A stretch of 64,000 bases of DNA from an uncultured Treponema sp. (GTDB lineage Bacteria > Spirochaetota > Spirochaetia > Treponematales > Treponemataceae): NCBI GenBank assembly GCA_934718065.1, contig CAKUZR010000014.1, forward strand, positions 1 through 64,000, in the 5' to 3' direction. Below are positions 42,342-52,356 of the stretch, in pieces (position 1 is the first letter of the stretch; each line of letters starts with the position of its first letter). Below the pieces are notes generated by a model. It saw nothing but the letters and a program-made list of their open reading frames with translations, was not told the origin of the DNA and searched no databases. A program made the position numbers and the translations under genes.

Positions 42342-44972
42342 ATGGAAAACGAATCTCTTTTTAGTATGTCGCGGAGTTTGCGCGAGCCTCTTGCTTCCCG
42401 GATGCGGCCCAGGAATCTGGATGAATATATCGGACAGGACCACATTGTTGGAAAGGGGCGCCTTTTGCGGCGGGCGATTGCCGCTGACCAGCTCACATCA
42501 GTGATTTTTTACGGCCCGCCTGGAACTGGAAAAACAACTCTGGCGCGGGTTATTGCAAACCATACAAAATCAAATTTTATTACGCTGAATGCGGTTCTTA
42601 CCGGCGTTGCGGATATCCGGAATTCAATAAAGCAGGCGGAGGATTATTTCAATCTTTACAGCCGGCGGACAATTCTTTTTGTTGATGAAGTTCACCGTTG
42701 GAACAAAAGCCAGCAGGACGCTCTTTTGCCGTGGGTTGAAAACGGAACAATCATTCTTATTGGCGCGACAACTGAAAATCCGTTTTTTGAAGTAAACCGC
42801 GCGCTTGTAAGCCGTTCAAGGGTTTTCCAGCTGAAGCCGCTTGCCTACGATGATTTGATGAAAGCTGCCCGGATGGCTCTTGAAGACAAGGAGCGCGGCT
42901 ACGGACATTGGAATGTGGTTTTTGAAAAAGGCGCGCTGGAACATCTTGTGGAAACTGCCGGCGGTGACTGCCGCTCGCTTTTGAACGCCCTGGAGCTTGC
43001 GGTTGAAACTACTCCTGAAAAATGGGAGCCGGATGCGGATGTGCCGGTTCCAGCTTACGGTTCAACGATTTGTATTTCAAAAGAAGCCGCGGAAGAGTCA
43101 ATCCAGAAAAAAGTTGTTCTTTACGACCGCGACGGAGATTATCATTACGACATAATCAGCGCTTTTATTAAATCTTTGCGCGGCCGGGATCCTGATGCCG
43201 CCTGCTACTGGCTTGCAAGAATGGTAAGCGCCGGGGAAGATCCGCATTTTATTTTCAGAAGAATGTTGATTTCAGCCTGCGAGGACACCGGGCTTGCCGA
43301 CCCTAAAGCCATTGAAATTGTTGAAAGCTGCGCTGCCGCGTTTGACAGGGTCGGGCTTCCGGAAGGAAGATATTTTTTGGCGCATGCCGCGCTTTATCTG
43401 GCGACCGCACCTAAGTCAAATTCAAGCATGGCGTTTTTTGATGCGCTTTCTTCTGTTGAAAAAGAAAATGCTGAAGTTCCGAACCATTTGAAAGATTCAA
43501 GCCGGGATGCGGAAGGTTTTGGCCACGGCTCAGGATATTTGTATCCTCACGCTTACCGTGACCATTGGGTTGCCCAGCAGTATCTTCCGGATTCCTTGAT
43601 GGGACGTGTTTTTTATACGCCAAGTTCCCAGGGCTACGAAAAGCAAATCCGGGAAGAAGTTCTTAGCCGCCGCGAGCTTCAGATTGCCGCGATTCTGGAA
43701 AAACAGCAGCAGCCGCAGGACGCTCCGGCTCAGACTGGAAGCAAGAGTATAATAGAAGAAATTAACAAAAAAGATGAGCAAAAGTCTGAATTCGGCGTGA
43801 ATCCGGTGAGTGAATGGTGGATTGCCGAGCATTTTAAAAATTCAGGTGAAGGTGAAAATCTTACTTTCAGTCCGGTTGATAATATCCGCGAGTCCGCGCT
43901 TGACAAGGCCGACCGGCAGTGGAAAAACAGAATTGATTCAAACCGCGCGGAAGTTCTTCTGAATGTCCGGGACACAATGATAAAAATGGCGAATCTTTTG
44001 CGCCACCACAGATGTCTTGTCTGGAATGCGGACGACGGGCTTTTGCTTTGGGAAGTCGCCAGAAAAACGCCGGAAGGAGTTACGTGCGGCTTGTGCAGAA
44101 CGGAAAAAGGCTGCCAGGTTCTGGAGCAGTATTCGCGGACTCTTGGCGATTTGGACAAGCCTCTGCTTCAGTTCAGGCCGGAAACGAGTGCGCCGGATTT
44201 TATGTCCTCTGAAAATTTCAGGAATTTGATTTTGAAATTTCAGTACAACGGAACTCTTTTTGACAGAATTTTTTTCCGTGATCCGTTTGTGAGCGTTGAG
44301 TCAATTGACGCGCTTGCGAAGGCTGTTTTTGAAATTCTGAATCCGCGGAAAAAGCAGGGAAAACTTTTTACCGACCAGAAGGAATCTGAAATTCAAGTTG
44401 AAAAAGAAATTTTTGACGGAACGAACTATGACTCGGATTTCAACGAAAATATTGAAAAAGAAAACGAAGCGGCGGAAAATATTCCAGAAATCGAAAGCCC
44501 CTTTGCGCCGGGCTGGAGCATCGTGATTTCTCAGAAAATTCCTTCCGGCGGACAGCACATCAGCCAGCTTTTGAAAAACCAGATTTTAACAGAAGCAACG
44601 TGCGGCCCTTACCAGGATATTCTTGAAAAAATGGAAAAAGCTGAGTCGGAATTTTTTGGCGACAAGACAAATCCGTTTTTTTGCTGGAACACGCAGTACA
44701 TTGCAGAAACTTTCAGAAAATTCGGCTTCAAGGTTTTGAGCGCAAGCCAGATAATCAACGAAAAAAGAAGAATTTCCCAGAAAGAAATTCAACGCTGGTT
44801 CAACACGGAATCTTCCGCTTATGGAAGGGCGATGGTAAAAGCTTTGGGCGTTCCGGCTCTGCAAAAACTGATAGATTTGCTTGAAAACGCGGTGCAGAAC
44901 CAGATTTTCAGCTGGCAGACTGAAACAGGATTTTTTACGGTTTCACAGAATCCTGGCGGTTCGCAGGACTGA
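42342..44972 (+). CDS. rarA: RarA/MgsA replication-associated AAA ATPase with long C-terminal extension
   Basis: An 876-aa protein. Residues 1-~430 are Rar[17 protein letters not shown], Walker [16 protein letters not shown], Walker [21 protein letters not shown], sensor [20 protein letters not shown] and the C-terminal [20 protein letters not shown] block. It acts at stalled replication forks. Residues ~500-876 add a second region of unknown function ([51 protein letters not shown]), matching the RarA/unknown-domain fusions known from cyanobacteria and spirochaetes. Linker with low-complexity acidic/Asn residues. Leaderless-type start. Confidence 0.88.
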   Translation: MENESLFSMSRSLREPLASRMRPRNLDEYIGQDHIVGKGRLLRRAIAADQLTSVIFYGPPGTGKTTLARVIANHTKSNFITLNAVLTGVADIRNSIKQAEDYFNLYSRRTILFVDEVHRWNKSQQDALLPWVENGTIILIGATTENPFFEVNRALVSRSRVFQLKPLAYDDLMKAARMALEDKERGYGHWNVVFEKGALEHLVETAGGDCRSLLNALELAVETTPEKWEPDADVPVPAYGSTICISKEAAEESIQKKVVLYDRDGDYHYDIISAFIKSLRGRDPDAACYWLARMVSAGEDPHFIFRRMLISACEDTGLADPKAIEIVESCAAAFDRVGLPEGRYFLAHAALYLATAPKSNSSMAFFDALSSVEKENAEVPNHLKDSSRDAEGFGHGSGYLYPHAYRDHWVAQQYLPDSLMGRVFYTPSSQGYEKQIREEVLSRRELQIAAILEKQQQPQDAPAQTGSKSIIEEINKKDEQKSEFGVNPVSEWWIAEHFKNSGEGENLTFSPVDNIRESALDKADRQWKNRIDSNRAEVLLNVRDTMIKMANLLRHHRCLVWNADDGLLLWEVARKTPEGVTCGLCRTEKGCQVLEQYSRTLGDLDKPLLQFRPETSAPDFMSSENFRNLILKFQYNGTLFDRIFFRDPFVSVESIDALAKAVFEILNPRKKQGKLFTDQKESEIQVEKEIFDGTNYDSDFNENIEKENEAAENIPEIESPFAPGWSIVISQKIPSGGQHISQLLKNQILTEATCGPYQDILEKMEKAESEFFGDKTNPFFCWNTQYIAETFRKFGFKVLSASQIINEKRRISQKEIQRWFNTESSAYGRAMVKALGVPALQKLIDLLENAVQNQIFSWQTETGFFTVSQNPGGSQD

Positions 44973-45024
44973 AAACTAAAAAACGCCTGAAACCGGGCAT
45001 TTTCCGGATATTTTTTTGCAACGC

Positions 45025-45099
45025 TTGTATACAATACATAAAAACTGTATAATTATGAAAATATGCAAAATTGCACTGAATAAATATACAGTTTTTATG
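45025..45099 (+). promoter_or_regulatory. gltA promoter and leader with a 15-bp inverted repeat
   Basis: TTGTAT (45025-45030), 17 bp, TATAAT (45048-45053). Perfect 15-bp arms CATAAAAACTGTATA (45037-45051) and TATACAGTTTTTATG (45085-45099) bracket the -10 and the expected +1. The first arm overlaps the -10. Suits an operator or a leader structure; a T-rich stretch follows before the GGGGG Shine-Dalgarno region. Confidence 0.6.
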
Positions 45100-45125
45100 C
45101 AATTTTTTTATGGGGGCAAGCAAGT

Positions 45126-46484
45126 ATGGTAGATTTGAAACACAAGAATTTTATAGAAAAACTTTCGATACTTGCCGAACGTAATGACCCGATAAATCCA
45201 GATCTTTATCAAAAATATGATGTTAAGCGCGGACTTCGCAATGCGAACGGCACTGGCGTTCTTGTCGGTCTTACAAGAATCGGTGATGTTGTGGGTTATG
45301 AAGTCGGTTCGAACAAGGAGAAAATTCCGGTTCCGGGGCGTCTGCTTTACCGCGGGTACGATGTTGTGGATTTAATCCGCGACGCGGAAGCCAACGATGA
45401 TTATTGCTATGAGCAGTGCGCTTATCTTCTTTTGTTCGGCGAACTTCCAAAAAAATCAGAGCTGGATGAATTCCGTGCGTTCATTGGTGAAAGCAGAACT
45501 CTTCCGCCTAATTTCACGGAAGATATGATTATGAAAGCCCCTTCACAGGACATTATGAACAAGCTTGCGCGCGGAGTGCTCGCCTCGTATTCGTACGATG
45601 AGAATCCTGAAGACCGTTCCGTTGCGAACAATCTTCGTCAGTGCATCGAGCTTATCTCTCGTTTTTCCACGCTTGCCGCTTATGGCTACCAGGCTCGCCG
45701 CCGTTATTATGAAAATAAATCGATGTATATTCACAATCCGCTTCCAGAACTTTCAACTGCTGAAAATTTCCTGCATTTGATTCGTCCTGACTGCCAGTAC
45801 ACAAAGCTTGAGGCGGAAATCCTTGACCTTGCGCTGATTCTTCACGCGGAGCACGGCGGCGGAAACAATTCCTCGCTCACAGTCCACGTAGTTTCTTCCG
45901 CGGACACAGACACTTATTCAGCGATTGCAGCAGCTGTCGGTTCTCTAAAAGGCCGTCGTCATGGCGGCGCAAACATCCGTGTTGTTGAAATGATGGATGA
46001 AATAAAAGCGAACGTGAAAGACTGGTCGAACGAAAAAGAAGTCCGCGAATATCTTTATAAAATTGCCAGAAAAGAAGCATTTGACCACAGCGGAAAAATT
46101 TATGGAATGGGCCACGCCGTTTACACAATCAGCGATCCAAGAGCGTTGCTTCTTCGTGAAAAAGCGAAAAAACTCGCGAAAGAAAAAAACTGCATGGAAG
46201 AATTCAATCTTTACAGAATGATTGAGGAAATCGCGCCGCAGATAATCATGGAAGTTCACCATTCAGACAAGCAGATTTGTGCGAACGTTGACTTGTATTC
46301 AGGATTTGTGTATACAATGCTGAATATTCCTCGCGAACTGTACACGCCGATTTTTGCAATAAGCCGAATCGCCGGATGGTCTGCACACCGGATTGAAGAG
46401 CTGGTTGCCGGCGGAAGAATTTATCGCCCTGCGTATAAAAACGTATGCGAGGAACGAAAATACATTCCAATCGACAAGCGTTGA
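45126..46484 (+). CDS. gltA: Citrate synthase
   Basis: A 452-aa enzyme condensing oxaloacetate and acetyl-CoA to citrate. Catalytic residues are visible: His in LILHAEHGGGNNSSL, His in GRRHGGANIR and the GMGHAVYTISDPRA segment; the Asp-containing C-terminal part follows (PRELYTPIFAISRIAGWSAH). The N-terminus lacks the hexameric-type zinc region. Likely used for glutamate biosynthesis in a partial TCA branch (inferred). Followed 22 nt later by rluB. Confidence 0.94.
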   Translation: MVDLKHKNFIEKLSILAERNDPINPDLYQKYDVKRGLRNANGTGVLVGLTRIGDVVGYEVGSNKEKIPVPGRLLYRGYDVVDLIRDAEANDDYCYEQCAYLLLFGELPKKSELDEFRAFIGESRTLPPNFTEDMIMKAPSQDIMNKLARGVLASYSYDENPEDRSVANNLRQCIELISRFSTLAAYGYQARRRYYENKSMYIHNPLPELSTAENFLHLIRPDCQYTKLEAEILDLALILHAEHGGGNNSSLTVHVVSSADTDTYSAIAAAVGSLKGRRHGGANIRVVEMMDEIKANVKDWSNEKEVREYLYKIARKEAFDHSGKIYGMGHAVYTISDPRALLLREKAKKLAKEKNCMEEFNLYRMIEEIAPQIIMEVHHSDKQICANVDLYSGFVYTMLNIPRELYTPIFAISRIAGWSAHRIEELVAGGRIYRPAYKNVCEERKYIPIDKR

Positions 46485-46506
46485 TTTCAAAAGGCTGGGC
46501 TGAAAA

Positions 46507-47262
46507 ATGGGTTCTTCAAGACTTGATAAAATTCTTTCTCATGAAGGTTTTGGAAGCCGCAAGGCAATCCGCAAATTTCTGTATTCCTCAGAAGTTTTAG
46601 TGAACGGCGAGCGCATTTTCGACACAGGATTTCCTGTTAATCCGGACAAGGATGAAATAAAAATCGACGGTGAAATTTTTAATCTCCGCAGGAATTTTTA
46701 TCTGATGATGAACAAGCCGCAGAATGTTGTGAGCGCAAACAAGGACGGGCTTCATCAGACTGTCTTTGAATTTCTGGACGACCGCTTCCACACTCCGTAT
46801 CTTGAAGAAAATCTGCATCTTGTGGGCAGGCTTGATATTGACACCGAAGGGCTTCTGCTTTTCACAACGGACGGCGCGCTTACTCACCGCATAACCAGCC
46901 CGAAAACGCATTTTCCGAAATCATATTTTGTGCGGCTGAAAAATCCTGAAAATCTGGAGCGGCAGCAGAAAATTGCGGAAGATTTTAAGAGCGGGATAGA
47001 AATTCCTCCTGAAGGAAATGAAAAAGGCGCGCTTCTGAAGCCGGCTGAACTTTCCTGGAAAAACGAGAGCGAATGTGTTCTTACAATAAGCGAGGGAAAA
47101 TTCCATCAGGTCAAGCGGATGTTCCTTGCCGAAGAAAATGAAGTTGCGTATTTGAAAAGAATTTCAATCGGTCCGCTCAAGCTTGACGAAAATCTTGCGC
47201 CGGGCGAATACCGGGATTTAACGGATGAAGAGATAGAAAGTCTTTCAGAAACGCTGAATTAG
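46507..47262 (+). CDS. rluB: 16S/23S rRNA pseudouridine synthase, RsuA/RluB family
   Basis: A 251-aa protein. N-terminal S4 RNA-binding domain (~1-60, RLDKILSHEGFGSRKAIRKF), then the catalytic domain with GRLDIDTEGLLLFTTDGALT, containing the catalytic Asp, and KSYFVRL and EGKFHQVKRMF motifs. RluB (23S) is favoured over RsuA (16S) or RluE, but the assignment within the family is uncertain. Downstream of gltA in a probable two-gene unit. Confidence 0.85.
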   Translation: MGSSRLDKILSHEGFGSRKAIRKFLYSSEVLVNGERIFDTGFPVNPDKDEIKIDGEIFNLRRNFYLMMNKPQNVVSANKDGLHQTVFEFLDDRFHTPYLEENLHLVGRLDIDTEGLLLFTTDGALTHRITSPKTHFPKSYFVRLKNPENLERQQKIAEDFKSGIEIPPEGNEKGALLKPAELSWKNESECVLTISEGKFHQVKRMFLAEENEVAYLKRISIGPLKLDENLAPGEYRDLTDEEIESLSETLN

Positions 47263-47263
47263 A

Positions 47264-47292
47264 TTGAAAATTGCTTATTTTTTGTGTAGAAT
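47264..47292 (+). promoter_or_regulatory. Promoter of fhs
   Basis: TTGAAA (47264-47269), 17 bp, TAGAAT (47287-47292), directly after the rluB stop. The ATG is 28 nt further, with an AGG in the leader. Confidence 0.55.
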
Positions 47293-47320
47293 AAAAAAAC
47301 TTTTTTATTAGGTTGAAAAA

Positions 47321-49003
47321 ATGACAGATATTGAAATTGCCCAGAAAAACAAGATGGTTCCGGTTTCGGAAGTTGCTGAAAAAATCGGAATAAAAGCGGA
47401 CGAGCTTGAGCTTTACGGCCCTTACAAGGCAAAACTCACAATGAAAAAGCTCCGCGAGCTTCAGAGCAAGGCTTCCGACCCTTCAAAACGGGGAAAGCTT
47501 ATTCTTGTTACGGCAATTACTCCAACTCCTGCCGGTGAAGGAAAATCAACCGTTTCAATCGGGCTGAACGACGGCCTTAGAAAAATCGGCAAAAAATCTG
47601 TGGTTGCGCTGCGCGAGCCTTCTTTGGGGCCTTGCTTCGGTGTTAAAGGCGGCGCTTGCGGCGGCGGATATGCGCAGATTGTTCCGATGGAAGACATCAA
47701 CCTGCATTTTACAGGCGACATCCACGCTATTTCTATTGCGAACAACTTGATTGCAGCGCTGATTGACAATCATATTCAGCAAGGAAACGAGCTTGGTATT
47801 GATCCGCGCACAATTTCATGGAAACGCTGCGTTGATTTGAACGACCGCCAGCTTAGAAATATTGTTGACGGACTTGGAAACAGAACTGACGGAACTCCGC
47901 GCGAAGACCATTTCCAGATTACAGTTGCCTCTGAAATTATGGCGATTATCTGCCTTAGCCGTTCAATTTCTGAGCTTAAGGAAAGAATTTCAAATATCAT
48001 TATTGGAAAGAATTACAACAAGGAAAATGTAAAATTCGGCGACTTGAAATGTACTGGAGCAGTCGCTTCGCTGCTGAAAGACGCAATCCGCCCGAACCTT
48101 GTGCAGACGTTGGAAAAAAATCCGGCTTTTGTTCACGGCGGACCTTTTGCAAATATTGCGCACGGATGCAATTCTGTGAACGCAACTTTAAGCGCGCTTG
48201 CCTGCGGTGATTATGTTGTTACAGAAGCGGGATTTGCCGCTGACCTTGGCGCTGAAAAATTTATGGATATTAAGTGCCGTGCTGCCGGACTTGCTCCTAG
48301 CGCAGTTGTTATTGTTGCCACAATCCGCGCGCTGAAAATGCACGGCGGCGTTGCAAAGCCTGAGCTTTCAAAGCCGAATGTAGCCGCGCTGGAAAAAGGT
48401 TTTGAAAATCTGAAGGCGCATATTGAAAATATTTCAAAGTTCGGCGTGCCTAGCGTTGTTGCGGTGAATAAATTTATCACAGACACAGACGAAGAAATTG
48501 CTCTTCTTGAAAAACTCTGCAAGGAAAACGGTTCCCGCGCAGTTTTGTGTGAAGGCTGGGGCAAAGGCGGCGATGGTGCGGCTGAGCTTGCAAAAGCTGT
48601 TTGTGAAATTGCGGAAAGCGGAAAAGCTGATTTCCATTATCTTTATGAAGATGAGCTTTCTTTGGATAAAAAGATTGAAAAAATTGCAAAAGAAATATAT
48701 CATGCTAGTTCAGTAGATTTTGAAAGCAAAGCGTTGAAGAAACTGAAGGAATTTGAAGCCCAGGGCTACGGAAAACTTCCAGTCTGCATTGCGAAAACTC
48801 AGAATTCTATAAGCCATGATCCAAAGCTTATCGGTGCGCCAAGCGGATATGTATTCCCTGTCCGCGATGTGCAGCTTTATGCTGGCGCAGGCTTTGTGGT
48901 TGCGCTTGCCGGCGATATCATGACAATGCCAGGACTTCCAAAAGCTCCTGCCGCGTTGAATATTGATGTTGACGACGACGGCGTGATTTCCGGATTGTTT
49001 TAA
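47321..49003 (+). CDS. fhs: Formate-tetrahydrofolate ligase
   Basis: A 560-aa enzyme making 10-formyl-THF from formate, THF and ATP. Seen: [20 protein letters not shown] (P-loop), [48 protein letters not shown] and the C-terminal [14 protein letters not shown]. Full length. Key entry point for formate into one-carbon metabolism, as in acetogenic treponemes and in purine synthesis generally; no other Wood-Ljungdahl gene is in the window. A weak GC stem (TGCCG/CGGCA, 49016-49033) follows the stop before tRNA-Arg. Confidence 0.96.
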   Translation: MTDIEIAQKNKMVPVSEVAEKIGIKADELELYGPYKAKLTMKKLRELQSKASDPSKRGKLILVTAITPTPAGEGKSTVSIGLNDGLRKIGKKSVVALREPSLGPCFGVKGGACGGGYAQIVPMEDINLHFTGDIHAISIANNLIAALIDNHIQQGNELGIDPRTISWKRCVDLNDRQLRNIVDGLGNRTDGTPREDHFQITVASEIMAIICLSRSISELKERISNIIIGKNYNKENVKFGDLKCTGAVASLLKDAIRPNLVQTLEKNPAFVHGGPFANIAHGCNSVNATLSALACGDYVVTEAGFAADLGAEKFMDIKCRAAGLAPSAVVIVATIRALKMHGGVAKPELSKPNVAALEKGFENLKAHIENISKFGVPSVVAVNKFITDTDEEIALLEKLCKENGSRAVLCEGWGKGGDGAAELAKAVCEIAESGKADFHYLYEDELSLDKKIEKIAKEIYHASSVDFESKALKKLKEFEAQGYGKLPVCIAKTQNSISHDPKLIGAPSGYVFPVRDVQLYAGAGFVVALAGDIMTMPGLPKAPAALNIDVDDDGVISGLF

Positions 49004-49041
49004 TTTGAAAAAAAATGCCGTCATTTGGCGGCAAAGTTTTA

Positions 49042-49115
49042 GTCCCAGTAGCTCAGCTGGATAGAGCGTCCGCCTCCTAAGCGGAAGGTCGCGCGTTCGA
49101 CTCGCGCTCGGGACA
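49042..49115 (+). tRNA. tRNA-Arg (CCT)
   Basis: A 74-nt cloverleaf. Anticodon stem TCCGC/GCGGA with loop CTCCTAA, anticodon CCT. T-arm GCGCGTTCGACTCGCGC. The acceptor stem GTCCCAG/TCGGGAC has one A-C mismatch. CCA is not encoded. Confidence 0.92.
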
Positions 49116-49117
49116 CT

Positions 49118-49152
49118 AAAGGGCGTGCTTGCAAAAGCTCGCCCTTTTTTTT
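49118..49152 (+). terminator. Terminator after tRNA-Arg
   Basis: AAAGGGCG (49118-49125) with CGCCCTTT (49140-49147), inner pairs GCTT/AAGC, then a T-run. Confidence 0.88.
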
Positions 49153-49206
49153 ATGCTTGGAAGTTTTCCGTGCGGAAAGCAGTTGTTTGTTCTGTTGAAG
49201 GATTTT

Positions 49207-50058
49207 TCAGTCGCAGTCGTAGTAAACGCCGCGTTTTACGCAGCCGGCAAATCCGTCCTGTTCAATTTTTGAAATGTTTTTGTCCGCATCGTCGCTGTAA
49301 TGGCAAAGATAAGTTTTTTTGCGCAAATCCGCCGGCAGAATTTCAAGAAGTTCGTCGTAGCCCGCATGAACAGCGTTGTGCCCAAACTGGCAGTCGTGAA
49401 AAATATAGTCAATTTTAAATGATGAATTGAGCCACTCAATCAGGCTTTTGTCCGCCTGGGAATCGCCCGTGTAAATTATTCTGTTGTCAATAAGAATTCC
49501 CACCGAATAGTAGCTGTTCTTCCAGCTGTCGCTTTTTGTAAAAACGTGCTTCGTCCTGAAAATTTTTAAATTTATTCCGCCGACATCCGCTTCATAGAAC
49601 GGCCGCGGTGAATTTTTGATTTTTTCCGGCTTTATCTGGTTGAAATAGTCCTTGAATTTCATATTTGATTTTGAAAAATCTTCGCCACTGTGCCTGAGGC
49701 CGCCCTTTAAAGATTCGTTCCAGAGAATTTTCTTGAATTCATCCGTTGCCACAATATTTGGAATTTGTTTCGTTCCGTACATATTTGAAAGAGCGACTTC
49801 TTCCATTCCGCCGATGTGGTCAGCGTGGTTATGCGTAAGGATGAAATTTCTGACCTGGGTTATTTTTGAGTTGAACTGAGAAAAAGCCAGGGAACACAAA
49901 GTTCCGCAGTCTATAAGAATATGGGAATTGCCTTTTATCAGAAGCGCGTTGTTTTGAAAATATTTTTTTGAAAAAGCGCCGCCGGTTCCCAAAAAGAAAA
50001 GTGAAACCTGTCCGTCGTTTGTAAAATCAATTGAACCTTTAAATTCTCGAATTTTCAT
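49207..50058 (-). CDS. Metallo-beta-lactamase-fold hydrolase
   Basis: A 283-aa cytoplasmic protein. LFFLGTGGAFS at the N-terminus and ILTHNHADHIGGMEEV give the MBL fold and HxHxDH metal site; IIYTGDSQADKSLIEW supplies the later Asp ligand and YIFHDCQFG follows. Resembles RNase Z/PDE-like hydrolases but lacks enough family marks to assign a substrate. Leaderless-type start, divergent from the GH13 gene 47 bp away. Confidence 0.8.
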   Translation of the reverse strand: MKIREFKGSIDFTNDGQVSLFFLGTGGAFSKKYFQNNALLIKGNSHILIDCGTLCSLAFSQFNSKITQVRNFILTHNHADHIGGMEEVALSNMYGTKQIPNIVATDEFKKILWNESLKGGLRHSGEDFSKSNMKFKDYFNQIKPEKIKNSPRPFYEADVGGINLKIFRTKHVFTKSDSWKNSYYSVGILIDNRIIYTGDSQADKSLIEWLNSSFKIDYIFHDCQFGHNAVHAGYDELLEILPADLRKKTYLCHYSDDADKNISKIEQDGFAGCVKRGVYYDCD

Positions 50059-50066
50059 CTGTTTTT

Positions 50067-50099
50067 AGTATAGCACAATGTAAATCTTTAGAATAGAAT
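50067..50099. promoter_or_regulatory. Divergent leaderless promoters (MBL hydrolase / GH13)
   Basis: Minus: TGC-TATACT (50067-50072), 8 nt, ATG (50058). Plus: TAGAAT (50094-50099), 6 nt, ATG (50106). No RBS on either side. Confidence 0.55.
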
Positions 50100-50105
50100 T
50101 AAAAT

Positions 50106-51893
50106 ATGAATTTAGCAGCAGTACAACATTACGCGTTTGATAATTTTTGCTATCCTTTGGACGAGGATACTCTGGAAATCAATATTCTTACAGGAAAAGA
50201 TGTTGAGCATATTTTCATTGTTTACGGCGACCCGTTTGCCGGCGGAATTTTAGGCGGCGACTGGAGCTGGAAAGGCAAGGAAATTGAAATTTTTAAGCGG
50301 AAGGAGCTTCAGGAGCATTTCAGGTGGACTGTTGAAATAAAGCCTGAATTCAAGCGCCTTTCGTATTATTTCCGCATTTTGAGCGGCGGTGAGGAAGTTT
50401 TTTTCTCTTACGACGGATTTTTTACAAAAGCTGAATTTGAAAACGGCGGAAACAGACATGGATTCTTTATTTTTCCGTGGATGAATCCTGCCGACATAAA
50501 CAGAACGCCAAAATGGGCTGAAAACACAGTCTGGTACCAGATTTTTCCTGCGCGGTTCTGCCGGGGAAAAAGCGATTTTACGCCAAAAAATCTTTTGCCG
50601 TGGCCTGCGTTCGGGGAAGAAATTCCGAGCGACCACGAAGGTCCGGAGCCTGTTTACGGTGGGAATATCCAGGGAATAATAGACAAGCTGGATTATCTGA
50701 AGGAGCTTGGCGTTACAGGAATTTACACAACGCCGATAAACAAATCCAGCAGCCAGCACAAGTACAACACTGATGATTACAATCTGATTGATGAAGAATT
50801 TGGTTCTGCCGAAATTGTGAAAAAATACGTTCAGGAAGCGCATAAACGCGGAATAAAAATTATGTTTGACGGCGTTTTCAATCATTCCGGATGGTTCTTT
50901 GAAAAATGGCAGGATGTCTGGGAAAAAAGGGAAAAATCAAAGTACAAAGACTGGTTCATGGTGAAAGATTTTGATTTTGTTGAGCCTGGTTTTGGCTACG
51001 GAAAAGGAAACGCCGGCCAGGGAAAATTCTATTCGTTTGCGTTTGTTGATTTTATGCCAAAGCTGAACACGAATAATCCAGAATGCCGGAAATACATAAT
51101 CGATGTGTGCAGAAACTGGGTGAAAAATTATGACATTGATGCGCTAAGGCTTGATGTTGCGAATGAAGTTTCCCATGTTTTCTGCAAGGAGCTTAAAGCC
51201 GCGATGTGCGAGCTTAAGCCGGATTTTTATATTATCGGCGAAATCTGGCACAATTCCCTGCCGTGGCTTCGCGGCGATGAATACGATTCTGTTATGAATT
51301 ATCCTTTGCAGAACGGAATCGCTGATTTTTGCTGCGGAAAGCAGTGGAACGTTAAAAAGTTTGAGTATGCGCTGAACCGCTGCTATTCAATGTATTTCAG
51401 GCAGACGAACCGCGTGCTTTTTAATCAGATGGACAGCCACGACACAATAAGAATTTTGAACCGCTGCGGAGGAGACAAGACGGCCGCGCTTCAGACGCTG
51501 GTTCTGCTTTTTGCAATGACTGGCTCTGTCTGCATTTACTACGGAACGGAAATTATGCTTCCTGGCAGTTTTGACCCGGACAACCGGCGCTGCATGCCTT
51601 GGAAAGAAATTGAAGAGGGAAAATTTTCCGGGGAACTGGACTTTACAAAAAAACTTATTGCTCTGCGCAAGGCTCATGCGGCGATGCGAAGCCCGGATTA
51701 TGAATTTGTTTATTCTGATTCCGACAGGAACGGCGATGACAGAATTGTTCATATTGTGAAAATTTCTGAGGATGGTTCTGAAAAAATCGGAGTGGTTGTG
51801 GACTGCGGCTCAAGCGGAAAAGATATTTCTGTGTTTGCGGAAAACAAGGAAATCCTTTTGAGCGCGGATAAAATTTTGATTTACAGAATGTAG
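50106..51893 (+). CDS. GH13 alpha-glucan hydrolase, neopullulanase/cyclomaltodextrinase subfamily
   Basis: A 595-aa cytoplasmic enzyme without signal peptide. An N-terminal beta-domain (~1-120) precedes the TIM barrel. Conserved regions: FDGVFNHSG (region I), DIDALRLDVANE with the nucleophile Asp, IIGEIWHN with the acid/base Glu, NQMDSHDTIR with the third Asp, and MPKLN, the fifth region typical of neopullulanase-type enzymes. It should hydrolyse maltodextrins, cyclodextrins or pullulan after uptake. Full length; monocistronic. Confidence 0.92.
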   Translation: MNLAAVQHYAFDNFCYPLDEDTLEINILTGKDVEHIFIVYGDPFAGGILGGDWSWKGKEIEIFKRKELQEHFRWTVEIKPEFKRLSYYFRILSGGEEVFFSYDGFFTKAEFENGGNRHGFFIFPWMNPADINRTPKWAENTVWYQIFPARFCRGKSDFTPKNLLPWPAFGEEIPSDHEGPEPVYGGNIQGIIDKLDYLKELGVTGIYTTPINKSSSQHKYNTDDYNLIDEEFGSAEIVKKYVQEAHKRGIKIMFDGVFNHSGWFFEKWQDVWEKREKSKYKDWFMVKDFDFVEPGFGYGKGNAGQGKFYSFAFVDFMPKLNTNNPECRKYIIDVCRNWVKNYDIDALRLDVANEVSHVFCKELKAAMCELKPDFYIIGEIWHNSLPWLRGDEYDSVMNYPLQNGIADFCCGKQWNVKKFEYALNRCYSMYFRQTNRVLFNQMDSHDTIRILNRCGGDKTAALQTLVLLFAMTGSVCIYYGTEIMLPGSFDPDNRRCMPWKEIEEGKFSGELDFTKKLIALRKAHAAMRSPDYEFVYSDSDRNGDDRIVHIVKISEDGSEKIGVVVDCGSSGKDISVFAENKEILLSADKILIYRM

Positions 51894-51920
51894 CCTGCGC
51901 CGACATGGAAGGGCGCGAAG

Positions 51921-51960
51921 CGTTTGAAAGCGTCGGCGGCAACGGCGGCGCTTTCAAATG
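51921..51960. other. Hairpin in the GC-rich gap after the GH13 gene
   Basis: CGTTTGAAAGCG (51921-51932) pairs with CGCTTTCAAATG (51949-51960, one G-T pair). No T-run follows. Lies between converging genes and may stabilise or end transcripts. Confidence 0.4.
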
Positions 51961-51994
51961 AGCGTCAGCGGAACCCTGGAACGCCGGTTTGCGG

Positions 51995-52318
51995 TTATTT
52001 TTTGCGCCCTAAAGAAAAAGCTAACGCAGAAAAACAGGCAATCAGCGCAAGAACGTAAACGAACGAAAGGTAGCGGAACATTTTTGGAAGAACTTTGATT
52101 ATGATTCCTGAGGCGATTGTGAGGCCGCCGAGCGCAAGCGCGATGATTCCGCAAAGTTTTCCGGTGATTACGGCTTTGCGTTTTTCTTCGGGGTTTTCGT
52201 GGCTGTCGGCAAGCGCTTTCTGGTAGTTTTTTGAGGAAAAATAGAATCCGGCGGCAAGAAACGCGATTCCGGCGATTATGAATGCTGCCATTGCGATGAT
52301 TAATTTTGTTTCGTTCAT
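51995..52318 (-). CDS. Small membrane protein of unknown function
   Basis: A 107-aa protein with three membrane segments (IIAMAAFIIAGIAFLAAGFYF, GIIALALGGLTIASGIIIKV and YLSFVYVLALIACFSALAF, approximately), and a charged loop between the first two. It resembles short DUF3784-like integral membrane proteins but I cannot assign a family. AAGGA precedes the ATG. Probably last in the minus-strand run with the RluA-type gene. Confidence 0.7.
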   Translation of the reverse strand: MNETKLIIAMAAFIIAGIAFLAAGFYFSSKNYQKALADSHENPEEKRKAVITGKLCGIIALALGGLTIASGIIIKVLPKMFRYLSFVYVLALIACFSALAFSLGRKK

Positions 52319-52356
52319 AAATCCTTCTTTTCAGTGTGTTTTGAATTTTTCTGGAC

